Source: CTSoil-075 sp042610375
GTDB lineage: Bacteria > Bacillota > Negativicutes > DSM-13327
Reading direction: 5' to 3'
Length of the DNA stretch: 64,000 nt
Assembly (NCBI RefSeq): GCF_042610375.1
Contig: NZ_JBGJZL010000003.1
Span: forward strand, 124,001-188,000
The notes under the pieces: model-generated
What the model saw: only the letters and a program-made list of their open reading frames with translations
Databases searched by the model: none
What the model was told of the DNA's origin: nothing
Made by a program: the position numbers and the translations under genes
Part shown: positions 50,280 to 59,543 of the stretch, piece after piece
Layout of the letters: every line of letters starts with the position of its first letter
Position numbering within the stretch: the first letter of the stretch is position 1

Positions 50280-50308
50280 TTATCATTGGTGATTATTGAC
50301 AATGATAA
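50280..50308. promoter_or_regulatory. Fur/PerR-like palindrome overlapping a promoter
   Basis: TTATCATTG (50280-50288) and CAATGATAA (50300-50308) form a perfect 9-bp inverted repeat with 11 bases between; the right arm overlaps the -35 hexamer. The A/T composition and ATCATT/AATGAT core recall Fur-family operators. Confidence 0.5.
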
Positions 50309-50324
50309 GGAGCAGAGTTATACT
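50296..50324 (+). promoter_or_regulatory. Consensus promoter of the putative small RNA
   Basis: TTGACA (50296-50301), 17-bp spacer, TATACT (50319-50324). Start expected near 50331. Confidence 0.8.
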
Positions 50325-50330
50325 ATTAAT

Positions 50331-50459
50331 GGCAAAAGTAGAAAAATGTAAACAGAAGACATCTTATGCCTAAAAATAGAATTTTTATATAATTCAATAA
50401 TTAGCAATGACGCTACAAAATAAGAAATGAAAAATCATTTCTTATTTTGTAGCGTTTTT
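50331..50459 (+). ncRNA. Putative trans-acting small RNA (~125 nt)
   Basis: The segment lies between a consensus promoter and a perfect terminator and has no credible reading frame; the only ATG frame (14 codons from 50329) begins before the predicted start point and has no ribosome site. An internal GGCA/TGCC pairing (50331-50370) can form a first stem. If the operator is a Fur box, this would resemble iron-responsive small RNAs; that is inference. It could also be an attenuated leader of the chemoreceptor gene. Confidence 0.5.
50410..50459 (+). terminator. Strong terminator with 21-bp perfect stem
   Basis: The arm at 50410-50430 (ACGCTACAAAATAAG...) pairs without mismatch to 50435-50455 (...CTTATTTTGTAGCGT) around AAAA, followed by TTTT. 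No coding gene ends upstream on the plus strand. Confidence 0.92.
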
Positions 50460-50506
50460 AATTGGTAAAAATAAATAAGTTTAAATTAATGTAAGGAGAG
50501 GATAAG

Positions 50507-51997
50507 ATGTCATTTTGGTTAGTAACAGGAAAAGCGTATCGCAAGTTAATTCATGCCGTAGAGGAAATTTCAACAGGTAAATTAGGAAGTGCATTTAACG
50601 CCAAGGATTATCCTAATCATTTGCAGCCATTAGTCACCCATATTAACAAATTAGTTGAAATGTTACGCAAATTTACTCGAGATACTCAAGTGAGTTCTAG
50701 TAAAGTCTTTGCAGCTGTAACACAGGTAACAGGTGCAATTTGGAATGCGACACAACTAGCGCAAGAAATTCAGCATGAAGCCAATGAAGCAAGGCGTTTA
50801 GCTCTCTCATTAAATGAGTCATCACAATATGCTAATCAACAAATTCATCAAGTCATGGAATCTTCAAAAACCATAAAAGTTCTTGCTGAAGGAATTCATC
50901 AAGATGGTATTGAAAGTAAAAAAGCAGCTGAGCAAGGATGTTATTTTGTCTCACAAGTTGCTAAATCTATGGAAGATATTTGTAAATCTTCTGCAGATAT
51001 TCAAGGACGTATTGATGCTCTTACACAAGTGGCAAAGGAAATTGATAGCTTTCTCTCAACGATTAGCGCAATTTCAGATCAAACAAATCTACTAGCATTG
51101 AATGCCAGTATTGAAGCAGCTAGGGCTGGAGAGCATGGTAGGGGTTTTTCCGTAGTTGCCCAAGAAATTCAAAAATTGTCGGATGCAAGTCAGCTTGCCG
51201 CAAGTTCGGCTTTTGGCCTTCTTGCCCAAATTGATACGGGCATTACAACCACTGCACAAGCAGCGGCTGATGGCGCAAAGCTGGTGCAACAAGGTTCAAA
51301 AGCGACAGCTGAGGCCGATGTTATGTTGAAAAGAATTTTATCTTCTAGTGCACATGTAGAAACTCAGTTATCAGAAGTCAGTGCTGCTAGACAGGTCCAG
51401 CTTGAAGCAACAGAACATGCAGCGGCATTTTTGGAAAAAATGGCAATCATGTGTGGAAAAACCTTAGAGCATGCAGATGGAGTTGTCAATCGATTGGATC
51501 AACAAAGTATCCATTTAACAGAGACAGAACAGATGGGGCAGATATTAAGTGGAGTTGCTGATTATTTAGTAGAGACAACGCAAAGTCTTACTATTTTTTC
51601 AGTAGATGATGTTTTAAAAGAGCAATTGGATGTAAGTGTTAGTGAGTTAAAAGTAGAATTGGCCCAGTTGGCTGAAGAACCTCAGATCAGCAGTCTATTA
51701 GCGACGGATCATCATACAATATTATCTAAGTTTTTACATTCTCATTCCCATTTAGAGGCCGTGTGGACGAATCAAGTTGATGGTAGATTTATTATTTCAT
51801 TACCACCAGCTGGTATTGCCAATGCTAGTTCTCGTGAGTGGTTTCAAGAAAGTCTTGCCGGGAAAGTTTATGTGTCGTCAATCTATGTTTCAGCTATTTC
51901 AGGTCAGTCATGTTTGACGGTTTCTGTGCCAATTTATGATAAAGAAAGCGTAATAATTGGTGTTTTAGGTGTAGATTTAAAATTGGCAATATCATAA
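50507..51997 (+). CDS. Soluble chemoreceptor with C-terminal Cache-like sensor
   Basis: 496 residues with no clear membrane helix. Residues 1-70 look HAMP-like (LIHAVEEISTGKLGSAF). The methyl-accepting domain follows (about 80-370) with the tip ISAISDQTNLLALNASIEAA and GEHGRGFSVVAQEIQ. The last 110 residues (LEAVWTNQVDGRFIISLPPA, REWFQESLAGKVYVSSIYVS, LTVSVPIYDKESVIIGVLGV) are a PDC/Cache-like fold. Cache domains normally lie outside the cell before the membrane helix; here it is C-terminal and apparently cytosolic. AAGGAGAGG precedes the ATG. Confidence 0.87.
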   Translation: MSFWLVTGKAYRKLIHAVEEISTGKLGSAFNAKDYPNHLQPLVTHINKLVEMLRKFTRDTQVSSSKVFAAVTQVTGAIWNATQLAQEIQHEANEARRLALSLNESSQYANQQIHQVMESSKTIKVLAEGIHQDGIESKKAAEQGCYFVSQVAKSMEDICKSSADIQGRIDALTQVAKEIDSFLSTISAISDQTNLLALNASIEAARAGEHGRGFSVVAQEIQKLSDASQLAASSAFGLLAQIDTGITTTAQAAADGAKLVQQGSKATAEADVMLKRILSSSAHVETQLSEVSAARQVQLEATEHAAAFLEKMAIMCGKTLEHADGVVNRLDQQSIHLTETEQMGQILSGVADYLVETTQSLTIFSVDDVLKEQLDVSVSELKVELAQLAEEPQISSLLATDHHTILSKFLHSHSHLEAVWTNQVDGRFIISLPPAGIANASSREWFQESLAGKVYVSSIYVSAISGQSCLTVSVPIYDKESVIIGVLGVDLKLAIS

Positions 51998-52192
51998 TTA
52001 AATTCTAAAAACTAGGATATAAACCTACGAAAAATGTATTCCAATAAAAGGAATTTTGCGTTTTGTGGCGAAGAATAAAGAGGGGATAGGAAGTATATGG
52101 GATTCGTTATGAAGAACAGTACTTGTAATTTTTAACGAAAGGAGGCATAAGAGAGTAAAAGGCTAAGGATGGGAAAAAAAGGGAGGAAAAAA

Positions 52193-53818
52193 ATGGACGC
52201 GTTCATTGCTTCGTTACCGTTATTAGTTTTCTTAATCGGTCTGCCAGTATTGATGCAACCAGCAGTTCGAGTTGCACCCGTTGCTTGGCTATTGACTATA
52301 ATCTTAGCAATTTTCTATTATGGTTTTCCAGCTCAGGTTACTCTTTTGGCAGCTCTGCAAGGGGCTATCACTGGTATTTTCCCAATCATGTATATTCCTT
52401 TTGGTGCTATTGTTGTTTATAATGTATTAAAAACAACAGGTTGGATGAACAAAATGCAGAATGCTATGTCGTCATTAACTTGTGACCGTCGGGCGCAGGC
52501 ATTACTCATTGGTTTTGGTTTTAGTGCTTTCTTGGAAGGAATTTGTGGTTTTGGTGCACCAGTGGCGATTCCTGCCAGTATTTTAGTTGGCCTCGGTTAT
52601 GATCCAATTATGGCAGCTCTGGTTTGCTTAATTGCAAATACAGGTCCCGTTCCTTTTGGATCGCTGGCAATTCCTACGGATACTCTCGCCTTAACAACTC
52701 AATTAGATTTTATGAAGTTGTCACAAATGACTGGGCGGCTCATGGCACCTTTAGCATTTATTATGTCTTTTGCAACGGTTTTCATTATGTCTGGCATCAA
52801 AGGTATGACAGGTATCATGCCGGCCATTCTGATTACGGGTATTAGCTTTTCTATCGTCGAGTTTGCTGTGAGTAATATCCTTGGTGCCACTTTGGCAAGT
52901 ATCTTAGGAGCACTTGTATGTTTAGGATGTCTTTCTGTATATTTATATAATTTGAAAGTCGATGAATATTGGATATTCCCCAATGAAAAAAATCCTGGTG
53001 TTTGCAACACTAAAAATATTAATTTTCAAGAATTAGCAATGTCGTGGTTACCGTATATCCTTTTGACATTACTCGTCATTGCTGTGAATCTGCCATCAAC
53101 TAGACCTATTTTTGCTGGTAAAGTTCCTGGGTCTGAGTGGATGCTCATTAAGTCTTATATCTATAATCCAAATAAAATCTATGCTTTTACTTGGCTGCAA
53201 AGTCCGGGAACATTGATGCTCATTGCCGGTTTAATCTCTTTTAAATTCATGAAGATTCCGTTTAGTGAGTACACTAAACAATTTAGTATTACTTTTAAAC
53301 AAATGCTACCAGCTTTTATTACAGTAGCTTGTATTTTATCCATTTCTGAAGTCATGAATATGGCATTACCCATTGTTGATGCCAAAACAAAAATGGCAGT
53401 TTGGGTAAGTGGCAGTGGAGCTGCTCAACCATCAATGATTGCGATGATGGCTAAAAGTTTGGTAGCAACTGTCGATCAACAATTTATGCCTTTCCTTAGC
53501 CCATTAATTGGTGCCTTAGGCGTATTTATTACTGGTAGTAATACATCGGCTAATGCATTATTTGGTAATTTACAAGCATTGACTGCACAAGGATTGGGAT
53601 TATCTGATATTTTGATGGCTTCTGCTGGGAGTGCTGGTGCTTCCGCTGGTAAAATGATTTCACCCCAAAGTATCGTAATTGCCGCGACTGCTGTCGGTCT
53701 GCTTGGCAAAGAGGGTTTAATTATGCGCAGAACCATTAAATATGCTCTTCCCTATGTCATCTTCCTTGGTTTTATGGTCTGGCTATATAGTTTTGTATTC
53801 CCTGGATTGATTCCTTAA
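52193..53818 (+). CDS. lctP: L-lactate permease (LctP family)
   Basis: 541 residues with about 13 membrane segments. The family motif FLEGICGFGAPVAIPASILVG lies near residues 105-125, with NTGPVPFGSLAIP soon after, and GSNTSANALFGNLQ late. It takes up lactate or glycolate with protons. ATG 52193 has GGGAGG upstream; the frame extends further but without a site. It is followed by its own terminator and a 2-hydroxyacid dehydrogenase gene, which may act on related hydroxy acids. Confidence 0.92.
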   Translation: MDAFIASLPLLVFLIGLPVLMQPAVRVAPVAWLLTIILAIFYYGFPAQVTLLAALQGAITGIFPIMYIPFGAIVVYNVLKTTGWMNKMQNAMSSLTCDRRAQALLIGFGFSAFLEGICGFGAPVAIPASILVGLGYDPIMAALVCLIANTGPVPFGSLAIPTDTLALTTQLDFMKLSQMTGRLMAPLAFIMSFATVFIMSGIKGMTGIMPAILITGISFSIVEFAVSNILGATLASILGALVCLGCLSVYLYNLKVDEYWIFPNEKNPGVCNTKNINFQELAMSWLPYILLTLLVIAVNLPSTRPIFAGKVPGSEWMLIKSYIYNPNKIYAFTWLQSPGTLMLIAGLISFKFMKIPFSEYTKQFSITFKQMLPAFITVACILSISEVMNMALPIVDAKTKMAVWVSGSGAAQPSMIAMMAKSLVATVDQQFMPFLSPLIGALGVFITGSNTSANALFGNLQALTAQGLGLSDILMASAGSAGASAGKMISPQSIVIAATAVGLLGKEGLIMRRTIKYALPYVIFLGFMVWLYSFVFPGLIP

Positions 53819-53835
53819 GTTAAGAGTAAAATATC

Positions 53836-53878
53836 AGTACAGCAACGATCTTTTAGATCAATGCTGTACTATTTTTTT
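53836..53878 (+). terminator. Terminator of the lactate permease gene
   Basis: AGTACAGCA pairs with TGCTGTACT, with an inner GATC/GATC pairing in the loop; ATTTTTTT follows. Confidence 0.92.
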
Positions 53879-53914
53879 ACAGAATAAAGGTGTTTTTTTC
53901 CCCACTCTTGCTCT

Positions 53915-53954
53915 AAGTAAAAGAAGTAAGGCTTGTCGTAAGCCAAGTCTTTTC
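53915..53954 (+). repeat. Dispersed repeat B, shortened copy 2
   Basis: AAGTAAAAGAAGTAAGGCTT, then AAGCCAAGTCTTTTCT. It matches both ends of the copy at 16398-16461 and lacks the middle ~24 bases. GGCTT and AAGCC still pair before the T-run. Confidence 0.65.
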
Positions 53955-54021
53955 TGATATGGGACAGGATTTTGACTTAAGTTTATCGAAATAAAGAAAA
54001 AAATAGATAGGTGGGTGGAAA

Positions 54022-54984
54022 ATGAATCAATATAAAGTCGTAATGACTGGTCGGCTTATGACTCCTGCTCTGGAACGTATTCAAGAAACTTGTGAAGTAA
54101 AACTGTGGGAAAAAGCGGAATCAATTCCCCATGAGACTCTAGTTGACTGGCTTAAAGATGCTGAAGGTCTTGTAGTGACTGGTGATATTCAAGTTAATGA
54201 GGAACTTTTACAATATGCTCCTAAGCTCAAGGTAATTGCTCAGTCAGCGGTTGGCTATGATAATGTGGATACTGAAGCGTGTACGCGCCATGGCATATTA
54301 TTTGGTAATACGCCAGGTGTACTTGTTGAGACCACTGCCGATTTAGCTTTTTCTCTGTTGTTATGTGCAGCACGACGAATTCATGAAGGGTGGAATTTTG
54401 TACGTGAAGGATCTTGGAACCGCGGTTCAAAGATCTCACTCGGAATTGATCTTGCAGGGAAAACTCTTGGTATCGTGGGCATGGGACAAATTGGAGTTGC
54501 AGTTGCCAAGAGAGCTAAGGTTTTTGGCATGAATGTCATCTATTACAATCGTAATCGTCGCTTGGATGATCATGAGACAGGTGCAACTTACCAGTCTTTT
54601 GATGCAGTACTTGCACAGGCTGATTGTATGATTGTATTGACGCCTCTGTCCAAAGAGACGAGAGGATTATTTGGAGCGTCCCAGTTTGCGCAAATGAAAC
54701 GGACAGCTTATTTTGTTAATATGTCACGTGGTCCAGTGGTAGATACAAATGCATTATTTGATGCATTACAAACTGGGAAAATCGCCTATGCAGCTCTTGA
54801 TGTCACTGATCCTGAACCTTTACCTGGTGATCATCCATTATTAACACTTTCTAATATTTTAATTACGCCTCATATTGGGTCGGCGACGCAAGAAACACGT
54901 ACGGCTATGTCTCAACTGACCGCTGATAATTTGCTTGCAGGGCTAAATGATAAACCACTCCCAGCTTGTGTAAATGCCAAATAA
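54022..54984 (+). CDS. D-2-hydroxyacid dehydrogenase (glyoxylate/hydroxypyruvate reductase type)
   Basis: 320 residues. The NAD-binding GMGQIGVAVAKRAKVFGMNV lies at about residues 152-171; catalytic residues are in NMSRGPVVDT (Arg), DVTDPEPLPGDHPLL (Glu) and ITPHIGSAT (His). The lengths and motifs fit D-glycerate/glyoxylate reductases. AGGTGGGTGG precedes the ATG. It lies 203 bp after the lactate permease, with a terminator between, so the two are separately transcribed. Confidence 0.9.
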   Translation: MNQYKVVMTGRLMTPALERIQETCEVKLWEKAESIPHETLVDWLKDAEGLVVTGDIQVNEELLQYAPKLKVIAQSAVGYDNVDTEACTRHGILFGNTPGVLVETTADLAFSLLLCAARRIHEGWNFVREGSWNRGSKISLGIDLAGKTLGIVGMGQIGVAVAKRAKVFGMNVIYYNRNRRLDDHETGATYQSFDAVLAQADCMIVLTPLSKETRGLFGASQFAQMKRTAYFVNMSRGPVVDTNALFDALQTGKIAYAALDVTDPEPLPGDHPLLTLSNILITPHIGSATQETRTAMSQLTADNLLAGLNDKPLPACVNAK

Positions 54985-55010
54985 AAATAGAAAAATGTTA
55001 AAATGATCTA

Positions 55011-55049
55011 AAAATACACCTTGTCAATACCTGATAGGGTGTATTTTGC
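55011..55049 (+). terminator. Terminator of the dehydrogenase gene
   Basis: AAAATACACC pairs with GGTGTATTTT around a 17-base loop. No long T-run beyond the stem. Confidence 0.75.
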
Positions 55050-55146
55050 GTAAATATAAGTAATTTAGCAGGAGTTTAGCAATTGCTCGCGAAGTATATT
55101 CTTTTCTCGATATAAATATGATGGAACAAAGAATAGGGGTATTCAT

Positions 55147-55539
55147 GTGAAAGTTGTAGTTGCGGGTCTATTGATGAAAGATGGACAATGTTTAATTGCT
55201 AAGCGTAGAACTGGAGATGCATTGGCTAATTTATGGGAATTTCCAGGTGGGAAAATCGAAATTGGCGAAACACCTGAAGAGTGCTTACGGCGCGAAATGC
55301 TTGAAGAACTTCAAATTGATGTAGAAGTTGGACAGTTTTTTGCTGAAAGTAGTTATGAATATGAGTTCGGCAGAATTCAACTCTTCGTATATTGGGTGTC
55401 TTGGAATGGTGATACTTTATCTTCGACTGTACATGATGAAATTGCATGGGTTGATCCACAAACAATCCTTAACTATAAATTCGTACCAGCCGATATTCCA
55501 ATTGTTGAAAAACTAATCTGTTGTAAAGAAAAATTTTAA
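55147..55539 (+). CDS. Nudix hydrolase (MutT/8-oxo-dGTP diphosphatase-like)
   Basis: 130 residues. The Nudix box G-x5-E-x7-RE-x2-EE is complete in GKIEIGETPEECLRREMLEE. The small size and the LIAKRRTGDALANLWEFPGG start fit the MutT type, which removes oxidised nucleotides. GTG start with AATAGGGG upstream; an overlapping ATG runs at once into TGA. It lies 25 bp before threonine deaminase, probably in one operon, though the link is unclear. Confidence 0.9.
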   Translation: MKVVVAGLLMKDGQCLIAKRRTGDALANLWEFPGGKIEIGETPEECLRREMLEELQIDVEVGQFFAESSYEYEFGRIQLFVYWVSWNGDTLSSTVHDEIAWVDPQTILNYKFVPADIPIVEKLICCKEKF

Positions 55540-55564
55540 TGATCATAATGAGTGGAGGAACTTT

Positions 55565-56809
55565 ATGCCTGACCTAACTAACAAAACATTTGAAATTGCC
55601 AATTCGTATATCTCACTTGCAGATCTTTATGTGGCGGCAAAAAAATTAGAAAGTGTTATCAAAAAAACAGAACTTATCGAAAGCCCATTTTTTAGTCATG
55701 AATGTGGAAATCGTGTATTTATCAAACCTGAGAATCTTCAAGTAACAGGTGCTTTTAAAATTCGTGGTGCATTTAACAAACTCAGTAAACTCAGTGAAGA
55801 AGAAAAAAGTCGGGGCGTTATTGCCGCTTCTGCGGGAAATCATGCGCAAGGAATTGGCTATGCTGCCCAGCTTCTTGGTATAAAGGCTACACTCGTTATG
55901 CCAGCTGCTACGCCGATTATAAAAGTCGAAGCCACAAAGAATTATGGTGTCGATGTGGTTTTATATGGCGATAGTTATGATGAAGCTTATAAAAAGGCCA
56001 GAGAACTTGAAACTGAGAACCAGTATGTTTTTGTTCATCCATTTGACGATTTGGATGTCATTATGGGACAAGGCACAGTAGCCTTAGAAATTATAAATGA
56101 ATTAGATGATGTTGATGAAATTTTAGTTCCTATCGGTGGCGGTGGTTTAATTAGTGGTATGGCTTTTGCTATTAAAATGCTAAAACCAGAAATAAAAATA
56201 ATTGGTGTCGAACCTGAAGGAGCTTGTTGTATTAAAGAATCTCTTATTCAAGACAGGGTGATTGAACTTGAGAAAGTGGATACAATGGCAGATGGTACAG
56301 CTGTTAAAAAACCAGGTGATTTAACATTTGAACTGATTAGAGAGTTTGTAGATGAAGTGGTTACTGTATCTGAATTTGAGATCTTAGAAGCTATTTTACT
56401 CTTAATGGAGAAACATAAACTTATTGTTGAAGGGGCAGGGGCTTTATCTTTAGCAGGTCTGAAAAAATTAAAGTCAAAAGATAAAAAGGTAGTTTGTTTA
56501 GTCAGTGGCGGAAATATTGATATCTCTACCATATCGGCTATTATTAATCGTGCTTTAGTATCGAGAGGGCGACTCTTTTGCTTTACAGTGAATTTACCTG
56601 ATAAACCAGGTGAATTGCTTCATGTTGCGAATATTCTCTCCGAGTTAAAGGCAAATGTGATCAAATTAGATCACAATCAATCCAAAGTGATGGATCGGTT
56701 TAAACAAGTTCAATTGGAAGTTACTGTTGAAACCAATGGTAATGATCATGTTGACGAAATTGTTGCTGAATTTCAAAAAAATGGAATTGACATTCAAAAA
56801 GTATATTAA
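55565..56809 (+). CDS. ilvA: Threonine ammonia-lyase (IlvA/TdcB type with ACT domain)
   Basis: 414 residues. PLP-dependent fold: Lys65 in VTGAFKIRGAFNK, phosphate loop PIGGGGLISG, ASAGNHAQG near residue 96. A single ACT domain (about 335-410, LPDKPGELLHVANILSELKA) fits the form sized between TdcB and biosynthetic IlvA. The reaction is threonine to 2-oxobutanoate and ammonia. GTGGAGG precedes the ATG. A terminator follows. Confidence 0.93.
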   Translation: MPDLTNKTFEIANSYISLADLYVAAKKLESVIKKTELIESPFFSHECGNRVFIKPENLQVTGAFKIRGAFNKLSKLSEEEKSRGVIAASAGNHAQGIGYAAQLLGIKATLVMPAATPIIKVEATKNYGVDVVLYGDSYDEAYKKARELETENQYVFVHPFDDLDVIMGQGTVALEIINELDDVDEILVPIGGGGLISGMAFAIKMLKPEIKIIGVEPEGACCIKESLIQDRVIELEKVDTMADGTAVKKPGDLTFELIREFVDEVVTVSEFEILEAILLLMEKHKLIVEGAGALSLAGLKKLKSKDKKVVCLVSGGNIDISTISAIINRALVSRGRLFCFTVNLPDKPGELLHVANILSELKANVIKLDHNQSKVMDRFKQVQLEVTVETNGNDHVDEIVAEFQKNGIDIQKVY

Positions 56810-56872
56810 CAAAGCAAGGTTACTCAATGGTGCAAACACGACCATAATTGAAGATTTAGGTTAATGAAAGAT

Positions 56873-56919
56873 GAGATACCCCTCGTTTACGAAATCGTAA
56901 ATGGGGGGTATCTCTTTTT
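56873..56919 (+). terminator. Terminator of the threonine deaminase gene
   Basis: GAGATACCCC pairs with GGGGTATCTC, with an inner TTTAC/GTAAA pairing; TTTTT follows. Confidence 0.93.
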
Positions 56920-57041
56920 CGAATTTCTTTATTACGTTTTGAGGGCACGCCATTGTCTAATTGTGTCAAGAGACAATCGATCATGATTTTATTCATAAAA
57001 AAAATACGATAAGCCATACTAAAACATACAGGAGGTAACAG

Positions 57042-57257
57042 ATGAACAGTGCAGAACTTAGTGCTATTTTACTAGCTCCCTTATCCCTTAGTTATGCCGT
57101 TATAATCATCTTACTGGGATTATACTCATTAACTTTTAATGTTAATGATGCCAAAAATAAAAATCATCCCTGCGCGGAAAAGACGGCTCGCATAGGTGGA
57201 TGGTTGTATATGATAGTCGGCTTAGCAATGATGATACAACAAATACTTAGTGAGTAA
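57042..57257 (+). CDS. Small two-helix membrane protein
   Basis: 71 residues: helices at about 14-34 and 51-68, a charged loop between with NDAKNKNHPCAEKTARIGG. A strong AGGAGG site precedes the ATG. It ends 11 bp inside the convergent gerC gene. Small proteins of this build (similar to the CLC_0170 type) are common in spore formers, but I cannot confirm the family. Its neighbourhood with gerABC is suggestive only. Confidence 0.6.
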   Translation: MNSAELSAILLAPLSLSYAVIIILLGLYSLTFNVNDAKNKNHPCAEKTARIGGWLYMIVGLAMMIQQILSE

Positions 57258-58440
57258 TGACTGGTCGGCGAATTTGAATCTTAACGTCGACATTCAATTG
57301 AGCCATTGGAAAAACCTCTTCATCCCAACGGTCTTGTACGTTTTTCCAATAGTCAGGATGCTGGCGATGGACTAAATCTCCTAGTTCAGTGACATCGGCT
57401 TTTAACTGTTGTTGTTTGCTGAAAGCGGCCTTGATACTGCGCGTTACCTCAGCAGCGATTTCTTTTTCTACAGCCTTCGTAAAGACAGGATCGACCGCAT
57501 CTTGTTCATGGACCATGTTTTCGCCCAAATTGCCAATCAATATGACTTTGACAGTAAATAAAATTTGATCATCTTGTACAGAGGTATCAATATTCATTTT
57601 TTTTTCATATATTTCAAATGCGACTGTATGCTGAGGGTCAGCTGGATTAGGTGCAACAACAATGCCTTGTTTCAAGGTTTGGCGCAAAATTTTGCCGCCT
57701 AAAATTTCTAATTCATTCATCTCTCCAACCATTTTATGGTCTTTATTAAAAATAGCTCCTTTTAATAGCCGAACTTCTTTATCTTCAGTAACAATGATCG
57801 GTACAATGAAAGAATGATTTGATCGTAAGGCTTGGGCAATTTGCCCTAGTTCTGCTTTACCAGCAAAATAAGGTGCTTTATCCGTATTTGCTGTCAGTTT
57901 ACCAATAAAGGTACTGTTTACTTCTTCTACTTGTAGTTTAGCTTTTAAGATATCTTCAGCTCGTCCAGGAGTAACAAAAACTCTTGTTAAGCGTCGCATT
58001 TCTGCATCACGCAAGAAAAAATCAAGTATATCACCAACACCTTCTCTTGCTACAGCTTCGCTGAAAACCAAGATTTGAATATCTTCAAAAAATGGACTAA
58101 AATAGGTTTTTGTGCTAATCATGCGAGTGATGGCAAACATAGATTCGCCTTCACCAGACCAAATGAGATGATTTTGCCCTTTATTTACTTCTTTACTTGC
58201 TTCTTGCTTGTTAAATTTGGGCATTTCAATCGTAAGTTTATATTTTCGTTGCCCTGCTGCCTGGGGCGTTTTATCGAGATCATAAAGTCCCTTAGGTCCT
58301 GACGATACAACATGGTCTATGCCTACTCCTAAGACATAACCGCGATTTTCAATTTCTTTGCGATCCCAGCAACCTGCTATAAGCAAAGTTAACGTGAACA
58401 GTATGCCAATTAATAGCGTTTTCCAGCATTTTCTTAGCAT
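57247..58440 (-). CDS. gerC: Spore germination lipoprotein GerC family
   Basis: 397 residues. The signal peptide ends in a lipobox (LLIAGCWDRKEIE), the classical Ger(x)C start; WDRKEIENRGYVLGVGID is typical. It is the C subunit of the nutrient germinant receptor in the inner spore membrane. ATG 58440 overlaps the gerB end by 7 bp; longer in-frame starts would run deep into gerB. Third gene of gerABC on the minus strand. Confidence 0.93.
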   Translation of the reverse strand: MLRKCWKTLLIGILFTLTLLIAGCWDRKEIENRGYVLGVGIDHVVSSGPKGLYDLDKTPQAAGQRKYKLTIEMPKFNKQEASKEVNKGQNHLIWSGEGESMFAITRMISTKTYFSPFFEDIQILVFSEAVAREGVGDILDFFLRDAEMRRLTRVFVTPGRAEDILKAKLQVEEVNSTFIGKLTANTDKAPYFAGKAELGQIAQALRSNHSFIVPIIVTEDKEVRLLKGAIFNKDHKMVGEMNELEILGGKILRQTLKQGIVVAPNPADPQHTVAFEIYEKKMNIDTSVQDDQILFTVKVILIGNLGENMVHEQDAVDPVFTKAVEKEIAAEVTRSIKAAFSKQQQLKADVTELGDLVHRQHPDYWKNVQDRWDEEVFPMAQLNVDVKIQIRRPVITH

Positions 58441-59534
58441 GACATTTTTCTCTTGGATTTTAACCATGCCAGGACGAGTAGCAAGGGGGTTACCCCTAAT
58501 CCCCAAAATATTCCAGCGTAATTTACCCATTGGGTAATCACTTGAATTGCGTAGGCATTGGGTGGTATATAAACAAGATAGTAGATGAAAGGTAGTAACA
58601 GCACCACTATGCAACGACTACTCTCTAGTTTAAACATTTGGCCAATACCGAAAGAAATAAAATAGATCCAGTTGATGAGGGAGGTAAAGGCGATAACAAC
58701 CCAAATTGTCATTAAATAGCCATCCAGTCGTTCGATAAAAGTATCAGGTATTTCAATGAAACGATAAGCCATCATTGTGGGAATAATTGTATTAGCTGTT
58801 TCATTTGATCCTAATATCCCTTGAACAATGAGTGTCATTATAACATAGATGAATGTAGCCATACCGATACCATACATCCCCCACTTTAATATGGTTTTTT
58901 TAGGAGTGATAAATGGATAGAGGAAACCGATGAACATTTCGGGTCCAGTGTAAGTAAGCCAAGTCGATATCGTTCCTTGTAAAACTGGTGTAATTCCCTC
59001 CGCCAGTATTGGTTGATAATATTTTGCTTCAATGGATAAAACACCTAATAAAACAATTGTCAAGAATATTCCATATTCTTGTACAAAGAGAAATTGCTGT
59101 AAACGTAGAAGGGGAGCAAGACCATATTGTACGGCATACATCCCTAGTCCGAGAAGGAAAATATCAATAACCTGGGGTGGTGTAAGATCAAGTAAGTAGA
59201 CTTTGACAGCAATGGTGAAAGTTCGCAAATATAATGCAATAATAACCATCATTAGTATGATCATTAGGCCATTTAAGATAAAACCTGGAATACGGCCAAG
59301 TAGCAGAACATGATAGTCCATAACGGTGACATTAGGAAAATATGCAGATAATTGGAGGGCAACCCAGAATGCCAAAAATATCAAAATACTACCTAATAAC
59401 ATTGGCATCCACATATCTTCTTTGGCAATGCGGGCAAGGTCACTCGGAAGTGTGAGTAAGCTAGATCCAAACATACAATTAACTGCAATGATGAAAAACT
59501 GTGATGGTGAAATCATGGTATTGTGGTTCATCAT
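58434..59534 (-). CDS. gerB: Spore germination protein GerB family (endospore permease)
   Basis: 366 residues with ten membrane segments. The start ISPSQFFIIAVNCMFGSSLLTLP is the amino-acid-permease-like GerAB signature. It forms the ligand-binding channel subunit of the germinant receptor. It lies 9 bp after gerA. AAGGAATG precedes the ATG pair; either may be used. Confidence 0.92.
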   Translation of the reverse strand: MMNHNTMISPSQFFIIAVNCMFGSSLLTLPSDLARIAKEDMWMPMLLGSILIFLAFWVALQLSAYFPNVTVMDYHVLLLGRIPGFILNGLMIILMMVIIALYLRTFTIAVKVYLLDLTPPQVIDIFLLGLGMYAVQYGLAPLLRLQQFLFVQEYGIFLTIVLLGVLSIEAKYYQPILAEGITPVLQGTISTWLTYTGPEMFIGFLYPFITPKKTILKWGMYGIGMATFIYVIMTLIVQGILGSNETANTIIPTMMAYRFIEIPDTFIERLDGYLMTIWVVIAFTSLINWIYFISFGIGQMFKLESSRCIVVLLLPFIYYLVYIPPNAYAIQVITQWVNYAGIFWGLGVTPLLLVLAWLKSKRKMSC

Positions 59535-59543
59535 AATATGTTA

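Larger units (their letters stand above)
50149..50506. other. Intergenic region holding a probable small RNA
   Basis: 358 bp with no protein gene. It contains a palindrome (50280-50308), a consensus promoter (50296-50324), a ~125-nt untranslated segment and a 21-bp terminator (50410-50458), entered separately, and then the ribosome site of the chemoreceptor gene. Confidence 0.7.

Noticed and set aside
50329..50373. 14-codon frame in the small RNA segment
   Set aside because: It starts before the predicted transcription start and has no ribosome site.
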